Part shown: in pieces, positions 5,991 to 7,034 of the stretch | How the letters are laid out: every line of letters starts with the position of its first letter | Position numbering within the stretch: the first letter of the stretch is position 1 | Origin: Thermodesulfobacteriota bacterium | Lineage (GTDB): Bacteria > Desulfobacterota > DSM-4660 > Desulfatiglandales > HGW-15 | NCBI GenBank assembly: GCA_025454125.1 | Contig: JALOPA010000091.1 | Coordinates: forward strand, 1-7,034 | DNA length: 7,034 nucleotides | Direction: 5' to 3' | Translations under genes and position numbers: made by a program | Notes under the pieces: model-generated | Database searches by the model: none | What the model was told of the DNA's origin: nothing | The model's input: the letters and a program-made list of their open reading frames with translations, nothing else

Positions 5991-6204
5991 ATTCACCACT
6001 GAGGCACGGAGACCACAGAGATGCGCATGAAGCAGCTATTCTTCCCTGGCTCAAGACATCCCGCAGTGAGGGATGCCCAGTGCCAAGGCACTGGGGCCGG
6101 GGAGGGCAGACAGTGAAAAAATGTGCTAGCCTATTTTTTCACTTTCGGCCCTCCCGAGGTCTTGAGCCAGGGAATGTTCTCTGCGTACTCTGCGTTTCTG
6201 GCGA
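5991..6204. repeat. Degenerate 9-nt-period inverted flanks around the cloverleaf element
   Basis: On the left, 5991-6022 reads as degenerate units of the ACCACAGAG / GGCACGGAG type. On the right, 6177-6204 reads TCTCTGCGT, ACTCTGCGT, TTCTGGCGA. The reverse complement of the left matches the right at 16 of 27 positions in register, so they form an imperfect inverted repeat outside the perfect 16-bp arms of the inner element. The left spacer to the inner arm is 17 nt longer than the right. Similar CAGAG-rich short-period repeats are familiar from intergenic DNA of several bacterial phyla (recollection, not searched). Confidence 0.6.
6042..6174. repeat. Cloverleaf-like inverted-repeat element (16-bp stem enclosing three hairpins)
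   Basis: The outer arms TTCCCTGGCTCAAGAC (6042-6057) and its exact complement (6159-6174) form a perfect 16-bp stem. Inside are three hairpins in series. The first is ATCCC/GGGAT (6058-6062, 6070-6074) with a 7-nt loop. The second is CCCAGTGCC/GGCACTGGG (6076-6084, 6087-6095). The third is compound: GGGAGGGC/GCCCTCCC (6100-6107, 6148-6155) and then AGTGAAAAAAT/ATTTTTTCACT (6112-6122, 6133-6143) around a loop containing the palindrome GCTAGC (6125-6130). Very few bases stay unpaired at the junction. It lies in the non-coding gap between DUF4416 and yicC. It could be a non-autonomous mobile repeat, a cruciform, or a folded RNA; the hexa-T run is within a stem rather than after one, so an ordinary terminator is less likely. 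Confidence 0.88.
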
Positions 6205-6223
6205 CCCTGAGCTTGTCGAAGGG
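6205..6223. repeat. Dispersed-repeat-like motif CCCTGAGCTTGTCGAAGGG
   Basis: The 19-nt sequence CCCTGAGCTTGTCGAAGGG, or its complement CCCTTCGACAAGCTCAGGG, is one I recall as a common dispersed intergenic motif in many bacterial genomes, often present as inverted pairs. Only one copy is seen here, so its repetitive nature rests on recollection. It lies directly after the 9-nt-period flank and 28 nt before the yicC start. Confidence 0.45.
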
Positions 6224-6251
6224 GAGCGGGCGGTGAGATTGGGGGGTTAAA

Positions 6252-7034
6252 GTGCTCAAGAGCATGACCGGCTTTGGCCGGGGAGAAGCGGTTCTCAACT
6301 CAAGGCGTTTCATAGCGGAAATCAAGACGGTCAACAACAGACACCGGGACCTGTTTGTCCGATTGCCCCGAACCCTGCAACCCATCGAAGACGAGGTTCG
6401 AAACCAGGTGTCCGCGGTGATCCGGAGGGGTCGCGTCGAAGTGACGCTTCAGATGGAAAAGGAGGGCGTGGAGCTGGAGTATGACCTTCAGCTCAACCTC
6501 CCCCTGGTTCGATCCTATCTTCGAGTCTTCAAACAGCTGAACGAGGAGTTCGGAATCGAAGGGAAGGTGAGGGCGGAGGATCTCTGCCAGATGAAGGACG
6601 TGCTCCTTGTCAAGCCGGAGGAACTTGATCTCGCGTTGGCCAAAGAAGCCTGCCGGCAGGCCTTGACCCAGGCCCTGGAAGCGTGTGATTCCATGAGGGT
6701 TCAGGAAGGGAAAACCTTGAAGGAAGACTTCGTCAAGCGCCTCGCGTTGATCGAAGACCATCTCAAAGAGGTGGAGAGCAGGGCCGGTTCCGTTGTTGAA
6801 GACTACAAGCGCAGGCTGAAACAACGGGTGGAGCACATGGCCCAGGGGATGCCCGTCGATGAGAATCGGCTCATGCAGGAGATCGCGATCTTTGCGGATC
6901 GGTGCGACATCACGGAGGAGCTGGTGCGCGCAAGAAGCCATCTGGATCAGTTCCGTTCCTACCTTTCCCCGGAGGACGCGGTCGGGAGGCGCCTGGATTT
7001 TCTCTTGCAGGAGATCAACCGGGAGATCAACACC
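6252..7034 (+). CDS. yicC: YicC family endoribonuclease, N-terminal 261 codons; 3' end outside window
   Basis: The frame is open from a GTG at 6252 to the window edge. The start reads as the family hallmark MLKSMTGFGRGE, then IAEIKTVNNRHRDLFVRLP (21-39), RRGRVEVTLQ (58-67), DENRLMQEIAIFADRCDITEE (from 203), SHLDQF (229-234) and VGRRLDFLLQEINREINT (244-261). These are the YicC N-terminal and DUF1732 C-terminal regions. Family members are about 290 residues, so roughly 30 are missing at the right edge. E. coli YicC is an endoribonuclease linked to small-RNA turnover; the same activity here is inferred from homology. GTG is chosen over the ATG at 6264 because the residues MLKS before MTGFGRGE are conserved and a G-rich tract (6241-6246) lies 5 nt upstream. 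It follows DUF4416 by 280 nt filled with structured repeats, so it may have its own promoter; none was recognised. Confidence 0.93.
   Translation, partial: MLKSMTGFGRGEAVLNSRRFIAEIKTVNNRHRDLFVRLPRTLQPIEDEVRNQVSAVIRRGRVEVTLQMEKEGVELEYDLQLNLPLVRSYLRVFKQLNEEFGIEGKVRAEDLCQMKDVLLVKPEELDLALAKEACRQALTQALEACDSMRVQEGKTLKEDFVKRLALIEDHLKEVESRAGSVVEDYKRRLKQRVEHMAQGMPVDENRLMQEIAIFADRCDITEELVRARSHLDQFRSYLSPEDAVGRRLDFLLQEINREINT

Noticed and set aside
6076..6143. Rho-independent terminator after DUF4416
   Set aside because: The GC-rich hairpin at 6076-6095 is not followed by a T-run, and the T6 run at 6134-6139 is itself one arm of a stem.

Overview
The window looks like a piece of a GC-rich, Gram-negative chromosome, most likely Desulfobacterota (former Deltaproteobacteria). 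The reasons are an LPS heptose kinase, a DUF4416 gene directly before yicC, and a Pfa/PKS-like lipid synthase with discrete ACP and ketosynthase genes. The phylum is inferred from gene content and not proven.

Left half (1-3969, minus strand): four genes read leftward in the order acyl carrier protein, FabF-type ketosynthase, DUF374 acyltransferase-like protein, then the N-terminus of a large synthase that runs off the left edge. The first 494 residues of the synthase hold two tandem nitronate-monooxygenase/PfaD-like flavin enoyl-reductase domains. A sigma70-like promoter lies upstream of the ACP gene. A second, near-consensus one lies in the 120-nt gap before the DUF374 gene, so the set may be two transcription units. 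The genes can be read as a small secondary-lipid or polyketide assembly line: ACP carrier, condensing enzyme, reductase-bearing megasynthase, and an acyltransferase that could move the product to a membrane or LPS acceptor. This pathway is an inference.

Right half (3970-7034, plus strand): a divergent intergenic region is followed by a stand-alone heptose-7-phosphate kinase (HldA/RfaE1), a DUF4416 protein and the N-terminal 261 codons of a YicC-family endoribonuclease that runs off the right edge.

The most unusual DNA is intergenic. The DUF4416 gene is bracketed by two different structured repeats. Upstream (5251-5363) is a palindrome built of 7-nt units, six on each side in opposite orientation, with perfect 18-bp outer arms. 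Downstream (6042-6174) is a cloverleaf-like element: a perfect 16-bp outer stem encloses three separate hairpins. It is set within flanks of degenerate 9-nt-period repeats (5991-6204) and followed by a 19-nt motif that resembles a dispersed bacterial repeat. No tRNA, rRNA, CRISPR array or transposase gene was seen.
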